Counted from the stretch's first letter, positions 33,739 to 43,577 are shown. The stretch is 64,000 nucleotides of DNA from Fortiea sp. LEGE XX443 (GCF_015206815.1 NZ_JADEXZ010000025.1:1-64000), one strand, 5' to 3'. The notes: a model not told the origin generated them from the sequence alone. A program made the numbers and translations.

Positions 33739-35424
33739 ATGAGTACAGTCACAATTCAGGCTAATCAACTTCCTATTCATAAAGTATTTAGTGATGATTT
33801 TGTTTTTACCATTCCTCTATATCAGCGTCCCTATGCTTGGACAACTGAACAAGCGGGAGAACTGTTTGAAGATTTAGTCAGTGCTTTGGGCGATAGTGAC
33901 GAGAAGATTGATGATATTAATCCATACTTCTTAGGCAGTATTGTACTGATCAAAGGAGATAAACGAGATGCCCAAGTTGTTGATGGACAACAGCGTCTCA
34001 CAACGCTAACCATATTATTAGCAGCTTTGAGAGAATTTGTTTCTAAAGAAGATAAACACAAAATTACTAAATATTTATATCAAGAAGATGACTTCGAGCC
34101 AGAAAATAATATTTACCGTTTAACTCTACGTCCAAGAGATGCACAGTTTTTTAAAGAATATATTCAAGCAGAATCAGGTATTGATAAATTAAAACAATTA
34201 AATAATAAACAACTTTCAGATAGCTGTAAAAATTGTAAAGAAAATACGCTATTGTTTTTAGCTAAACTTCAAAATTTATCTGAAATTCAAATTATTCAGA
34301 TTTTTAAATTTATCACTAAACGATGCTTTTTAGTAGTAGTGTCGACTCCTGATATTGATTCAGCATATCGAATATTTTCTGTGTTGAATAGCCGAGGAAT
34401 GGATTTATCTCATGCAGATATATTTAAGGCAGAAATTATTGGAGAAATTACAACAAAGCAGCAAGAAAATTATAGTAGAAAGTGGGAAAATGCAGAAGAA
34501 AAGTTAGGGCGAGAAATATTTAAGAGCCTTTTTTCTTATATAAGAATGATTCATGGTAAGTCAAAACCCCGTGAAAGCATACTTAAGGAATTTCATAAAC
34601 AGGTTACACCAATACCTACTGAAAAACCTCAAGAGTTTATTGATAAAACTTTACTTCCTCTAGCTGAAGCTTTTTATGATATTCAGCATCAAGTTTATGA
34701 AGGAAATTTATGGACAGATGAAATTAATATATTGTTTCAATGGTTGCAATTTATTGATAATTCTGATTGGATACCACCAGCTATTCTCTATTTATCGCAA
34801 AATTATAATAATCCGGATTTGTTATTGCGATTCTTTTCAGATTTAGATAGGCTTGCGTCTGGTTTAATGATTCAGCGTGCTAACATTAATGAACGTATTG
34901 AACGTTATAGTAAGTTACTACACGCAATCGAAAAACAAGAAAATTTATATACGCAATCCTCACCATTACAATTGAGTCTTGAGGAAAAAAAAGGGATTTT
35001 CAATGTCTTGAAAAGTGACTTTTATTTAATGAAAAAAATTAGAACTTATGTCTTGCTGCGCTTAGATACTGCACTCTCTGAAGGAAAAGCCACCTATGAT
35101 TTTCCCAATATTACAGTTGAACACGTTTTACCACAAAATCCATATGCTAATAGTAATTGGTTTACTTGGTTTCCTAGTCAGGAAAAACGGGATAAATACG
35201 TTCATAGTTTAGGGAATCTAGTTTTGCTATCTTCTCGTAAAAATTCCGAAGCTCAAAACTACGATTTTGAAAAAAAGAAGCAAAAATATTTCACAACTAA
35301 AAAAGGTATTTGTAACTTTGCACTCACTACACAAGTGCTTATGGAAAAAGAATGGACACCGGAAGTTATTGAAAGACGGCAAAAACTTTTAATTGAGAAG
35401 TTGAAAAAAGTTTGGCGTTTATAA
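33739..35424 (+). CDS. GmrSD-like DUF262/DUF1524 protein (type IV restriction-like)
   Basis: A 561-residue single-chain protein. The N-terminal DUF262 part (about 10-230) carries IPLYQRPYAW (25-34) and the nucleotide-hydrolysis motif VVDGQQRLTTL (80-90), as in GmrS. The C-terminal DUF1524 part carries the HNH-like nuclease elements VEHVLPQNP (His462) and LGNLVLLSSRKNSEAQN. Related GmrSD/BrxU/SspE-type proteins cut DNA with glucosylated, methylated or phosphorothioate bases, or act on phages. The gene is noticeably more AT-rich than its neighbours and has no modification genes beside it, suggesting acquisition and stand-alone, modification-dependent action. The target modification is unknown. 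Confidence 0.88.
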   Translation: MSTVTIQANQLPIHKVFSDDFVFTIPLYQRPYAWTTEQAGELFEDLVSALGDSDEKIDDINPYFLGSIVLIKGDKRDAQVVDGQQRLTTLTILLAALREFVSKEDKHKITKYLYQEDDFEPENNIYRLTLRPRDAQFFKEYIQAESGIDKLKQLNNKQLSDSCKNCKENTLLFLAKLQNLSEIQIIQIFKFITKRCFLVVVSTPDIDSAYRIFSVLNSRGMDLSHADIFKAEIIGEITTKQQENYSRKWENAEEKLGREIFKSLFSYIRMIHGKSKPRESILKEFHKQVTPIPTEKPQEFIDKTLLPLAEAFYDIQHQVYEGNLWTDEINILFQWLQFIDNSDWIPPAILYLSQNYNNPDLLLRFFSDLDRLASGLMIQRANINERIERYSKLLHAIEKQENLYTQSSPLQLSLEEKKGIFNVLKSDFYLMKKIRTYVLLRLDTALSEGKATYDFPNITVEHVLPQNPYANSNWFTWFPSQEKRDKYVHSLGNLVLLSSRKNSEAQNYDFEKKKQKYFTTKKGICNFALTTQVLMEKEWTPEVIERRQKLLIEKLKKVWRL

Positions 35425-35507
35425 TATTAGACTATGCGCGATCGCATCCATATCATCTTGCCATTCAGAGAGCGATCGCACTTAAGTAAACTTTGCTAAA
35501 AGTGTTT

Positions 35508-35852
35508 TCATACACCTGTATCACCATTATGTCCATTCCGACCTTGCTGTAAAAGATACTCCCAAATACGCCGAATTTCTGCTTGGAATGCTGCGCGATC
35601 GCTTTCCGCATTAGTGATTATCTGGGTAAAGTAATCAGTGAGCAAGTTAACGTCATCAGTCAAGTTATCAACTTTAAGGGTTAATTGATCTACTTTGAGG
35701 GTTAATTGATCCAGTCTGGTAGTGACTTGCGCGATCGCTTGAGTATTGGTTTGTTGCTGTTTGGCAATATCTCCTACTGTAGTAACTGTAAGTAACAGCA
35801 TTTGTTCAATTTGGTCGAGTCTACTTGGTGGCTGTTCTACAGAGTCGGTCAT
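35508..35852 (-). CDS. Small coiled-coil protein
   Basis: A 114-residue hydrophilic protein dominated by heptad repeats (about 10-80), including the tandem units LDQLTLKV, DQLTLKV and DNLTDDV. It has no membrane segment or catalytic motif. The C-terminal 30 residues are mixed and charged, with FQAEIRRIWEYLLQQ. Similar proteins with many near-identical LTxKVDxLT units are frequent in Nostocales and of unknown function, possibly multimeric scaffolds. It lies on the opposite strand to the DUF262 gene and shares no operon with it. Confidence 0.65.
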   Translation of the reverse strand: MTDSVEQPPSRLDQIEQMLLLTVTTVGDIAKQQQTNTQAIAQVTTRLDQLTLKVDQLTLKVDNLTDDVNLLTDYFTQIITNAESDRAAFQAEIRRIWEYLLQQGRNGHNGDTGV

Positions 35853-36019
35853 TATTTTTGAAGTTCTTTATTTCTATTATTTTTATACTAAACCCACAAG
35901 TACAGAAAATACAGAGTTTAATAATATCAAATTTCTAAAAAGTGTTTTCCTGGCAACTTTCAAATAGCAGATTATTAGTTAAGCTTTAAACGCTATGATT
36001 GAAGTTTATTAAATTTATT

Positions 36020-36850
36020 ATGCACTGGTTATTATCTGGGCCGTTGAGTGTAGAAAAAATAACGGTTAAGATTGCGGGTTTACCTGCATCGTTACAAGGT
36101 AAGAAGTTGGTGCAGATGTCAGATTTTCACTATGATGGTTTGCGGTTGTCTAATGAGATGTTAGAAGCAGCGATCGCACTTAGCAACCAAGTCAAACCAG
36201 ATTTAGTACTATTAACTGGTGATTACGTTACTACTAGTACGCAACCAATTCACGAACTGGTTTCAAGACTGAAGCAATTGCAAGCTCAAACTGGTATTTA
36301 TGCCGTACTCGGTAATCATGATATATATTACAAACACTCAAAAGCCGAAATTACTAGCGCCCTAACTAACATTGGAGTGAGTGTTTTGTGGAATGAAATA
36401 GTCTATCCTTTTAGCGAAGAATTAGCACTAGTTGGACTAGCTGACCGTTATTCTCCAGATTTTAATCCCGTTGTAGTTATGAATCAGCTAAACGCAACTA
36501 CACCCCGCATTGTTTTATCCCACAATCCTGATACTGCGGAAAGCTTACAAGCATGGCGGGTTGATTTGCAGTTGTCTGGTCATACTCACGGCGGTCAAAT
36601 AGTTATTCCTGGACTAGGGGTGATTGTAGCTTATCGTAAAATAATAATGCGAAAAATCCCTTACAAAATCCGGCGCTACTTCCCATTTTTACGCAGAGAA
36701 AATTTTGTCATCCGTCATTGGGAATGGGCGCAGGGTTTACATCGTATCGGAAGCAATCAATTATATGTAAATCGTGGTTTAGGAACTTATCTCCCAGGAA
36801 GGCTATTTTGTCCGCCAGAAGTAACGGTCATCACTCTACAAAATAAATAA
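36020..36850 (+). CDS. Metallophosphoesterase, first of a tandem pair
   Basis: From the ATG at 36020, where homology to the tandem copy begins (MHWLLSGPLSVEK), the product has 276 residues; a TTG at 35999 is the alternative. All calcineurin-like ligands are present: SDFHYDG (D-x-H), LLTGDYV (GD), VLGNHDIYY (GNHD), LSHNPD (His) and LSGHTHGGQ (G-H-x-H). Members are two-metal phosphomono- or diesterases; this YkuE-like branch acts on unknown lipid or nucleotide phosphates. It has no signal peptide, but the basic stretch near residues 210-240 may associate with membranes. It arose by tandem duplication with the next gene. Confidence 0.88.
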   Translation: MHWLLSGPLSVEKITVKIAGLPASLQGKKLVQMSDFHYDGLRLSNEMLEAAIALSNQVKPDLVLLTGDYVTTSTQPIHELVSRLKQLQAQTGIYAVLGNHDIYYKHSKAEITSALTNIGVSVLWNEIVYPFSEELALVGLADRYSPDFNPVVVMNQLNATTPRIVLSHNPDTAESLQAWRVDLQLSGHTHGGQIVIPGLGVIVAYRKIIMRKIPYKIRRYFPFLRRENFVIRHWEWAQGLHRIGSNQLYVNRGLGTYLPGRLFCPPEVTVITLQNK

Positions 36851-36916
36851 ATTGTTGTTAAGTTTTTACAATTTTTTAAGATATATTTTGATATTTGATA
36901 AGCTGTAGACGCTGGT

Positions 36917-37771
36917 ATGAGGAGTCTATGTTGTATTATGCACTGGTTGTTTACAGGACGTTTAAGCGTAGATAAATTAACGGTTAAGATTGCCGAACTT
37001 CCGCCATCTTTAGAAGGTACAACGTTAGTACAGCTATCAGATTTTCACTACGATGGTATGCGCCTGTCAGAAGACATGTTACAAGAAGCGATCGCAGTTA
37101 GCAATGAAGCTGAAGCTGATTTAATTGTTTTAACTGGTGACTATGTAACTGATGATCCTACGCCAATTCACCAACTTGTACTGCGACTCAAACATCTACA
37201 AAGTCGCTGCGGTATTTATGCTGTACTCGGCAATCATGATATACATTACAGTCATTCCCAAGCCGAAGTTACAAATGCTTTCTCTAGTATTGGCGTAAAT
37301 GTTCTTTGGAATCAAATCGCCTATCCACTAGGAGAAGAATTACCAATAGTAGGTTTAGCTGATTATTGGTCACGGGAGTTTAATCCTGTACCAGTTATGA
37401 ACCAACTAGACCCCTTAATTCCCCGCATCGTTTTATCTCATAACCCAGATACTGCCAAAATATTAGAACAGTGGCGAGTTGATTTACAGCTATCTGGTCA
37501 TACTCACGGCGGTCACATTGTTATTCCCGGCTTTGGCCCTGCGGTTTTTTATTATAAAAAGTTACTCAAGCAAATCCCGAAAAAACTGCGGCGATGGGTA
37601 CCTTTTTTATTGGGCGATTGCTCAAAAGTAGTGCGATATTGGGAGTGGGCGCAAGGATTTCACAAAGTAGCCAATAATCAGTTATATGTTAATCGTGGTT
37701 TAGGGACTTATCGACCAGGACGCTTTTTTTGCCCACCTGAAGTTACTGTGATTACTTTAGTTAGTCAATGA
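36917..37771 (+). CDS. Metallophosphoesterase, second of a tandem pair
   Basis: A 284-residue paralogue of the preceding gene, clearly similar along the whole length (both have QLSDFHYDG or QMSDFHYDG, LTGDYV, YAVLGNHDI, RIVLSHNPDTA, RVDLQLSGHTHGG, LYVNRGLGTY). All metal ligands are kept, so both copies should be active. The ATG at 36917 adds seven residues before the shared MHW start; the one at 36938 is equally possible. The 66-bp gap suggests co-transcription. Differences cluster in the basic region before the C-terminus, which may alter substrate or membrane contact. Confidence 0.88.
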   Translation: MRSLCCIMHWLFTGRLSVDKLTVKIAELPPSLEGTTLVQLSDFHYDGMRLSEDMLQEAIAVSNEAEADLIVLTGDYVTDDPTPIHQLVLRLKHLQSRCGIYAVLGNHDIHYSHSQAEVTNAFSSIGVNVLWNQIAYPLGEELPIVGLADYWSREFNPVPVMNQLDPLIPRIVLSHNPDTAKILEQWRVDLQLSGHTHGGHIVIPGFGPAVFYYKKLLKQIPKKLRRWVPFLLGDCSKVVRYWEWAQGFHKVANNQLYVNRGLGTYRPGRFFCPPEVTVITLVSQ

Positions 37772-38461
37772 TCAATTGAAGTATGAAGAGTGTAGTGTGA
37801 AATATCAATTTCATCCTTTCGCTTACCCTACGGGAAGCGACAGAAAGGGTGTTTACATCCTTAAAACGATTAACCGCCAAAAGCTACGACCGATCAACAT
37901 CAGTAACTTCAGGCGGTTTATTGAATATGCAATCGTTTGAGAAGATGGAAAAAACAGAAGAACTAACTCAAATAAGGTGGACAAATTCCGCAATCGTTTT
38001 TCTCAGGCTTCAACATCCTTGATTCTAATAGGCAGGCATTTCTGGCTGTATGTTCAAAAACCTCCAACAAAATCAATAGACTCAAAGCAAAAACACTTCC
38101 ATAGGATGTGACAGTTGAGTTGCGATCGCGCGGATCTTAGAGCAGGAGGTACAGGCTCTAATTTCAAGTTCTTAATTTCACTTAAATTTAACCTTTTTGT
38201 ACCTTGTTCTTAATTTAGCACGCTCTAATTTTGAGTGGTATCTCTATTTACTAAAGTTGACTACCATTAACTTGTCTTAATATTAGAGGAATTTTTCTTA
38301 AGATTTTGATATTATTTAATCACTGTTTTATTAAAAGACGTTGCAGTAAGGTAGTTGAAACAACAAAAACACATTCTCAGGCACAATCAAATCCTTGCCT
38401 GTATGAAAGCGCCCTTGATCAACTTGAGAATGTTGAGACTATCTGTTCCGGTTATTCACTC
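37772..38461. other. 690-bp convergent intergenic region
   Basis: It holds a TGAAGTATGAAG repeat trace near 37778 and a hairpin at 37819-37840 (TCGCTTACCC/GGGAAGCGA, a typical cyanobacterial CTACGGGAAGCG repeat). A HIP1-like GCGATCGCGCG is also present. A 64-codon plus-strand frame near its end shows no protein-like features. I see no RNA gene. Confidence 0.45.
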
Positions 38462-39646
38462 TCAAAACACACTAACTTTATCTGTTTTTTCCCAAGGTAA
38501 ATCTATATCCATCCTGCCTACATGGCCGTAGGCTGCGAGTTGTCGATAAAAACCACCTGGATAAATGGTCGGTAAATGTCTTAAATTAAATTTTTTAATA
38601 ATTCCTGCCAAGCGGAAATCAAAATGCTTTTCTAGTAGATTGGTAATTTCTTCGTCAGAAATTTTACCTGTACCAAAGGTTTCTACTTGCACACTCACCG
38701 GACGAGACAAACCAATGGAATAACTTAGCTGCACTTCGCATTCATCAGCAAGTTTAGCAGCGACTACATTTTTGGCTGCATAACGCGCGATATAGGCTCC
38801 GATTCTATCAATTCTAATGGGGTCTTTGCCACTCAAAGCTGAACCACTATGTTTGGAATATTCGCCGTAGGTATCTATGGCATTCTTTCTGCCGGTTAAT
38901 CCTGAATGTACCGCAGGCCCGCCTTTAATAAATGCTCCTTCGGGATTAATAAATATTCTAGTTTTGGCATCTGGGCGAATTTCTTCTGTGTCAAATACAG
39001 GATTAATTACTGTTTCTTGAATATCATTTTGTAGTTGCTGCAAATCAGGTTTACTGGCTTTGTTTTGACTGGCAATAACTGTTATGCTATGAATTCTATA
39101 GGGACGGCGATCGCGGTATTCTACTCCGACTTGTGTTTTACCATCAGGTGTTAAATAGGGTAGGATATTTTTGTGTCGGACTTCACTTAATTTTCTGGCT
39201 AATTTGTGTGCCAGCCATATAGGTAATGGCATGAGTGTATATGTTTGATTGCAGGCAAAGCCAAAGACTGTAACTTGATTGCTAACTGTAATTTTTTCTA
39301 TCTCTTCATCAGATAAATTATGCTCATCAAATAAGTGAGATTGTCCAGCAGGTAATTCTCGCAAACTAGTCAAAATACTACAGGTTTTACTGTTAAATTG
39401 TTTTTGTTCATAACCAATTTGTTCTATTACAAGTCTTGCTATGTTTGTAAAGTCTACATTGGCGTTTGGTTCAAATCGGGCAGCGATAAACAAAATGCCT
39501 GTAGCAGCAGCGCATTCGGTAATAACTCTGGCGTAGGGGTCTTGTTGTAGAAAGCGATCTACTATGGCATCGCTGATTTGATCGCACAATTTATCAGGAT
39601 GCCCTTCGGTGACTGATTCTGATGTGAACATGAAGTCTTTTTTCAT
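38462..39646 (-). CDS. Divergent S-adenosylmethionine synthetase (MetK) paralogue
   Basis: A 394-residue MetK-fold protein. The triphosphate and metal motifs are kept: EGHPDK (14-19), GLTGRK (249-254) and SGKDP (272-276). By my hand alignment to E. coli MetK, residues that contact methionine are not: Glu55 is Arg57, Gln98 is Leu98 with a changed gating-loop region, Asp118 is Asn123 (SNQVTVFGF for GDQGLMFGY), and Asp238 is His247 (GGPAVHSG for GGPxGDxG). Ordinary cyanobacterial MetK is well conserved at these places, so this is probably a second, specialised enzyme. It lies 54 bp downstream of the P-type ATPase gene on the same strand, likely one transcript. Confidence 0.85.
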   Translation of the reverse strand: MKKDFMFTSESVTEGHPDKLCDQISDAIVDRFLQQDPYARVITECAAATGILFIAARFEPNANVDFTNIARLVIEQIGYEQKQFNSKTCSILTSLRELPAGQSHLFDEHNLSDEEIEKITVSNQVTVFGFACNQTYTLMPLPIWLAHKLARKLSEVRHKNILPYLTPDGKTQVGVEYRDRRPYRIHSITVIASQNKASKPDLQQLQNDIQETVINPVFDTEEIRPDAKTRIFINPEGAFIKGGPAVHSGLTGRKNAIDTYGEYSKHSGSALSGKDPIRIDRIGAYIARYAAKNVVAAKLADECEVQLSYSIGLSRPVSVQVETFGTGKISDEEITNLLEKHFDFRLAGIIKKFNLRHLPTIYPGGFYRQLAAYGHVGRMDIDLPWEKTDKVSVF

Positions 39647-39700
39647 AAGATTTTTACGAACCGCAGAGGCGCAGAGGACGCAAAGATAAGAAAGAAATGT

Positions 39701-42700
39701 TTAAGTTATGTGTTCTGGAAGTAGAAAGGGTAAAGCAGTATTTTGTGGCTGAATAGATTTTGTTGTTTCATTCACTAAGAGGGGCCACAATGCACTACCA
39801 AAAATGACGGCGATATCTACAAAGTTAATGGGGGTAATCTTTAAGAGGTTTCGCAAAGGTGGAATTGCGATCGCTAAAATTTGAATGGCAAATGAGCCAA
39901 TTAAGGCTGCATGTAAGTAGTTATTGCGAGGGAGTTTTTCTTTGCTAAATAGGCTGTGTTGTTCGGAACGGCAACTAATTGTATGCAAAAGTTGGGCTGA
40001 GGTGAGGGTGAAAAAGGCGATGGTGCTGGCTTGGGGACTCAAGCCATATCTGCGGAGGGCGTAGGCGTAGGCTGATAAGGTGCTGACGGATAAGGTAGAT
40101 GATTCAAAGAGGATTCTGCCAAAGTCGGATTTTTTGATGATTGGTTCGTTGGGGTTGCGAGGTGGTTGACTCAAGACTTCTGGTTCTGGTGCTTCCATTG
40201 CTAAGGACAAACCGGGGAAGATGTCGGTAACTAAGTTCAACCATAAGAGTTGGATGGCGTTTAAGGGTTCGCCAATACCTGCGGCGGTGGCGACTGTCAT
40301 GACTGTGATTTCGCTGAGGTTGGTGGCGAGGAGGAAATGTACGGATTTTCTGATGTTTTTGTAGATGGTTCTTCCTCGGCTGACGGCGACAATCATGGTT
40401 TCGAGTCTATCGTCTTCGAGAACGATATCTGCAACTTCTCTGGCTACATCTGTACCACCTTTACCCATTGCGACTCCGACTTGGGCGGCTTTTAAGGCGG
40501 GTGCGTCGTTAATGCCATCGCCTGTCATGGCGACAACTTTACCTGCGGCTTGCAAGGCTTGGACAATTTGCAGTTTGTTGCTGGGACTGATGCGGGCGAA
40601 GACATCTACTTTGTCGCTGAGTGCGGTTAAAGCTTCTGGGGTAAGGTCATTTAGGTTGCTGGAGTCGAGGATTTCTAGTTGTTGCTCTCGACTTAATTCT
40701 AATTCTTTAGCGATCGCATAAGCTGTTGGACTTTGATCTCCGGTAATCATGACGGTGGCGATTCCTGCTTGATGAAAGTCCCCAATTAGTTCTTTTGCGC
40801 CTTTCCTAATGGGGTCTGCCATTCCTACTAAACCTAACCAAATTAGGTCTGATTCATGATTGTTGTTGGTTTGCCACTCGTTAATGTGGTTGTAGGCTAT
40901 GCCTAATACTCGTAAGGCTTTACCTGCCATGCGATCATTTTCAATAGCGATCGCTCTTTTATCTGCTGCTGTTAATGGGACTATTTGCCCATTTTTTACC
41001 CATGTTTGGCAAAGTTCTACAACTTCGGCGGGGCTTCCTTTGACTGCGACAAAGTTTTTACCATCATGAGTTTCATGAATTGTACTCATGAGGTTACGAT
41101 TTTCTGAACGCAAGTTGGTTTGCACGAGGGGATATTTTTGTCTGAGGTCGATGATATCTACCCCAGAATTAATCGCCATATAAATTAAGGCATTTTCGGT
41201 GGCTGAACCTGTGACTTCATATTTACCATTCCCCTCGCGGCTAACTTGGCTTTCGTTGCAGAGTACTGACACATGAATCAGCTTTAACAGTTCATCGTTG
41301 CTGTAAGGGTTAATGGTTTGTTCGCCGGAGATAAACTCACCGTCGCTTACTTTGATGTTATGCCTATTGTTTTGCATTTCGACAACTGACATTTTGTTTT
41401 CTGTCAGTGTCCCGGTTTTATCTAGGCAAATTGTCTGGACGGAACCCAAGGCTTCGACTGCACTAAGGCTACGCACTAGGACGCGGTTACGGCGCATGTC
41501 GCGGATACCTAAAGCCAGGGTGGTAGTTGCAACGGTGGGTAAGCCTTCGGGAACCGCAGCTACGGCGAGGGAAATAGATGATTTGAGCATCTGCACTAAG
41601 CCATATCCCCGCCACACTCCCAAACCAAAGACTAGACCGCAAATACCCATGCTGATTAATACTAACTGGCTGCCTACTTGGTCTAGTTGTTTAGCTAGAG
41701 GGGTTTCCATTGCGGTGGCTTGGCCAACTAGTTGTTGGATATGGCCCATTTCGGTATATCGACCTGTGGCGACAACTACCGCCAAACCTTGACCGCCTGT
41801 AACTAATGTGCCTTTATAAGCCATGTTCAAGCGATCGCCTAATGGGATATCCTCACCAATAAGGGAGTCATTGATTTTAGTTACAGGCAAACTCTCGCCA
41901 GTTAAAGCCGATTCATCAATACTAAGGTTTTCTGCTACAGTTAGTCGCGCATCTGCGGCTATATAACTACCAGGTTTGAGAGCTAAAATATCCCCTAAAA
42001 CTACATTTTCTGTGGGGATTTCTTGCAGGTTGCCGTCTCTAATTACCAAAGTTGATGCTGGTTCTCGATTTTTCAGGGAGTGAATGATTTTTTCTGATTG
42101 GCTTTCTGTGGTGTAACCAATTGCAGCATTCAGTAATACAACTCCTAAAATTACCGCCGCGTCAATCACTCCCCCAGTAAAAATAGAAACCCCAGCCGCA
42201 ACTCCTAATAAAGCCACTGGTAGAGATTGAAATTGCTCAATGATGATGCTTAAATCAGAGCGTGTTTCTGTTTGAGAAAGGACATTAGCTCCATATTTAT
42301 GCAGATTTGCAGTGGCGGACTCGTGGGATAATCCCAAGGTTTGAGAGGTATTTAAGCTATGGAGAACTTTATCGGCTGGCATTAAATACCAGTTTTCTGA
42401 CTTTTGCTCTTTGGGATTGGTAATGGTTGGCTTAGTTAATTTTTTTACGACTTTTTTTGCTGGAATTAACTGACTTTTTTCTTTGTAAGTTAACAAAATA
42501 CTTTCAAGTATTCTGGCTATATCTTTATAACTTTTTTCTTGTTTAAAATAAACCAAAATTTTGCTAGTTAATGGGTTAGCAGAAACATAACTTATTTCTG
42601 GATAATTTAAGAGCGATCGCTCTAGATAAGCTTTGAGAACTGCTGAATTATGAAGTTCTTTGATTTTATATCTAGCTCTGCCTTTAACTTTGGTGTGTAC

Positions 42701-42712
42701 TGCTTGAATCAC
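39701..42712 (-). CDS. Cation-transporting P-type ATPase with N-terminal HMA2-like domain
   Basis: A 1003-residue ion pump with a GTG start. Residues about 1-75 form an HMA2-like ferredoxin-fold domain (VKGRARYKIKEL, ISYVSANPLTSKILVYF) lacking the C-x-x-C metal motif. The core follows P2-type order: actuator TGES (271-274), PEGLP in the fourth core helix (388-392), phosphorylated Asp431 in DKTGTLTENKM, then the TGDQ and GDGINDAPALKAA hinge motifs and a six-helix C-terminus. PEGLP points to Ca2+, Mn2+, Na+ or a similar ion rather than Cu or Zn. The combination resembles mycobacterial CtpI-like pumps. It shares an apparent transcript with the MetK paralogue. Confidence 0.88.
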   Translation of the reverse strand: MIQAVHTKVKGRARYKIKELHNSAVLKAYLERSLLNYPEISYVSANPLTSKILVYFKQEKSYKDIARILESILLTYKEKSQLIPAKKVVKKLTKPTITNPKEQKSENWYLMPADKVLHSLNTSQTLGLSHESATANLHKYGANVLSQTETRSDLSIIIEQFQSLPVALLGVAAGVSIFTGGVIDAAVILGVVLLNAAIGYTTESQSEKIIHSLKNREPASTLVIRDGNLQEIPTENVVLGDILALKPGSYIAADARLTVAENLSIDESALTGESLPVTKINDSLIGEDIPLGDRLNMAYKGTLVTGGQGLAVVVATGRYTEMGHIQQLVGQATAMETPLAKQLDQVGSQLVLISMGICGLVFGLGVWRGYGLVQMLKSSISLAVAAVPEGLPTVATTTLALGIRDMRRNRVLVRSLSAVEALGSVQTICLDKTGTLTENKMSVVEMQNNRHNIKVSDGEFISGEQTINPYSNDELLKLIHVSVLCNESQVSREGNGKYEVTGSATENALIYMAINSGVDIIDLRQKYPLVQTNLRSENRNLMSTIHETHDGKNFVAVKGSPAEVVELCQTWVKNGQIVPLTAADKRAIAIENDRMAGKALRVLGIAYNHINEWQTNNNHESDLIWLGLVGMADPIRKGAKELIGDFHQAGIATVMITGDQSPTAYAIAKELELSREQQLEILDSSNLNDLTPEALTALSDKVDVFARISPSNKLQIVQALQAAGKVVAMTGDGINDAPALKAAQVGVAMGKGGTDVAREVADIVLEDDRLETMIVAVSRGRTIYKNIRKSVHFLLATNLSEITVMTVATAAGIGEPLNAIQLLWLNLVTDIFPGLSLAMEAPEPEVLSQPPRNPNEPIIKKSDFGRILFESSTLSVSTLSAYAYALRRYGLSPQASTIAFFTLTSAQLLHTISCRSEQHSLFSKEKLPRNNYLHAALIGSFAIQILAIAIPPLRNLLKITPINFVDIAVIFGSALWPLLVNETTKSIQPQNTALPFLLPEHIT

Positions 42713-42848
42713 TGCAATTTTTGCCCCCGTACTTTATCTTGCAAAACTGCAATCTGGGATTTTTATCCCTTGTAAAAAAATTATAGTAGATACCACCTAG
42801 ATTGCTGTTATTGGCAATGTTAAGAGTTTCAAAGCTATCACCCAATGA

Positions 42849-43403
42849 TTAGTTTTTCTCTGTGTTTACTCGCTGTGATTCCTCAGTAACATTAAGTTTT
42901 ATGAAACTATCAAAGGCAAACCACGCTAGTATGTACCAAGGGATATCTTCAAATTTAAAACCCTGTTTGATTAATTGAGTTAGCGCTAATAAACTAAGTC
43001 CTAATGGTACTATTAACCGCAAATCAGCAGCACCATTAGTCATCTTATAGACATCAGCATTAAAATCAGACATTATATTTAACAAATCTTTAGTTACCGC
43101 AGATTTGCCATCTGTTAAATAAGGTTGAGATATTTGAGTATTTCTATAATTAAATCGCTCTGTTGTTTGGAGAGTGCGCTCTCCTCTTGCTGCTGCACCT
43201 ACATGCTCAAATGCCTCAACTGTATCTGCAACTACCTCTTGATACCTTTGTGATAAAGTCACACCTTCTTGAATAGCTGTTTTGACTACAGGTTGTTTGA
43301 TTATCTCAGCCACAGGCACAATCACAGGTGTAAAAATAATCGCAGTCAACCCGTCAACAATTTCGGGTAAATTCACTTTTTGCCAATCGAAGGTAGATTC
43401 CAT
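42849..43403 (-). CDS. DUF5132-like membrane protein upstream of the P-type ATPase
   Basis: A 184-residue protein. The N-terminal third (about 14-65; IIFTPVIVPVAEIIKQPV then ALQEG-like and YQEVVADTVEAFEHVGAAA) resembles the DUF5132 pattern of a hydrophobic segment plus an amphipathic helix. A polar middle is followed by two further hydrophobic segments (about 128-147, LRLIVPLGLSLLALTQLI; and 153-168, IPWYILAWFAFDSF). Such proteins tend to sit beside HMA2-type P-ATPases. The gene lies 136 bp upstream of the ATPase in the same direction. A structural or accessory role is inferred; no catalytic motif is visible. Confidence 0.6.
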   Translation of the reverse strand: MESTFDWQKVNLPEIVDGLTAIIFTPVIVPVAEIIKQPVVKTAIQEGVTLSQRYQEVVADTVEAFEHVGAAARGERTLQTTERFNYRNTQISQPYLTDGKSAVTKDLLNIMSDFNADVYKMTNGAADLRLIVPLGLSLLALTQLIKQGFKFEDIPWYILAWFAFDSFIKLNVTEESQRVNTEKN

Positions 43404-43543
43404 GAGTATACATCCTCTAAAAGCGACTAATCACTATAGAAGCGTAATCAAACTATTAAATCTTTCCATCATCCAAAAGTCACAAAGATAATATGAAATT
43501 TATGCCTCTAGCAATAATTATGATTAGTTATTAAAGGTGATTC

Positions 43544-43577
43544 AGATCCCCGACTTCTTACAAAAATTGGGGATTTC
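43544..43577. repeat. Dispersed palindrome, copy 2 (imperfect)
   Basis: AGATCCCCGACTTCTTA is followed by the decayed complement AAAATTGGGGATTTCT. It lies 105 bp before the PPOX start and is a degraded copy of the element at 33579. Confidence 0.75.

Noticed and set aside
38306..38500. A 64-codon plus-strand frame before the MetK paralogue
   Set aside because: It overlaps the end of the convergent gene, and its composition looks random.
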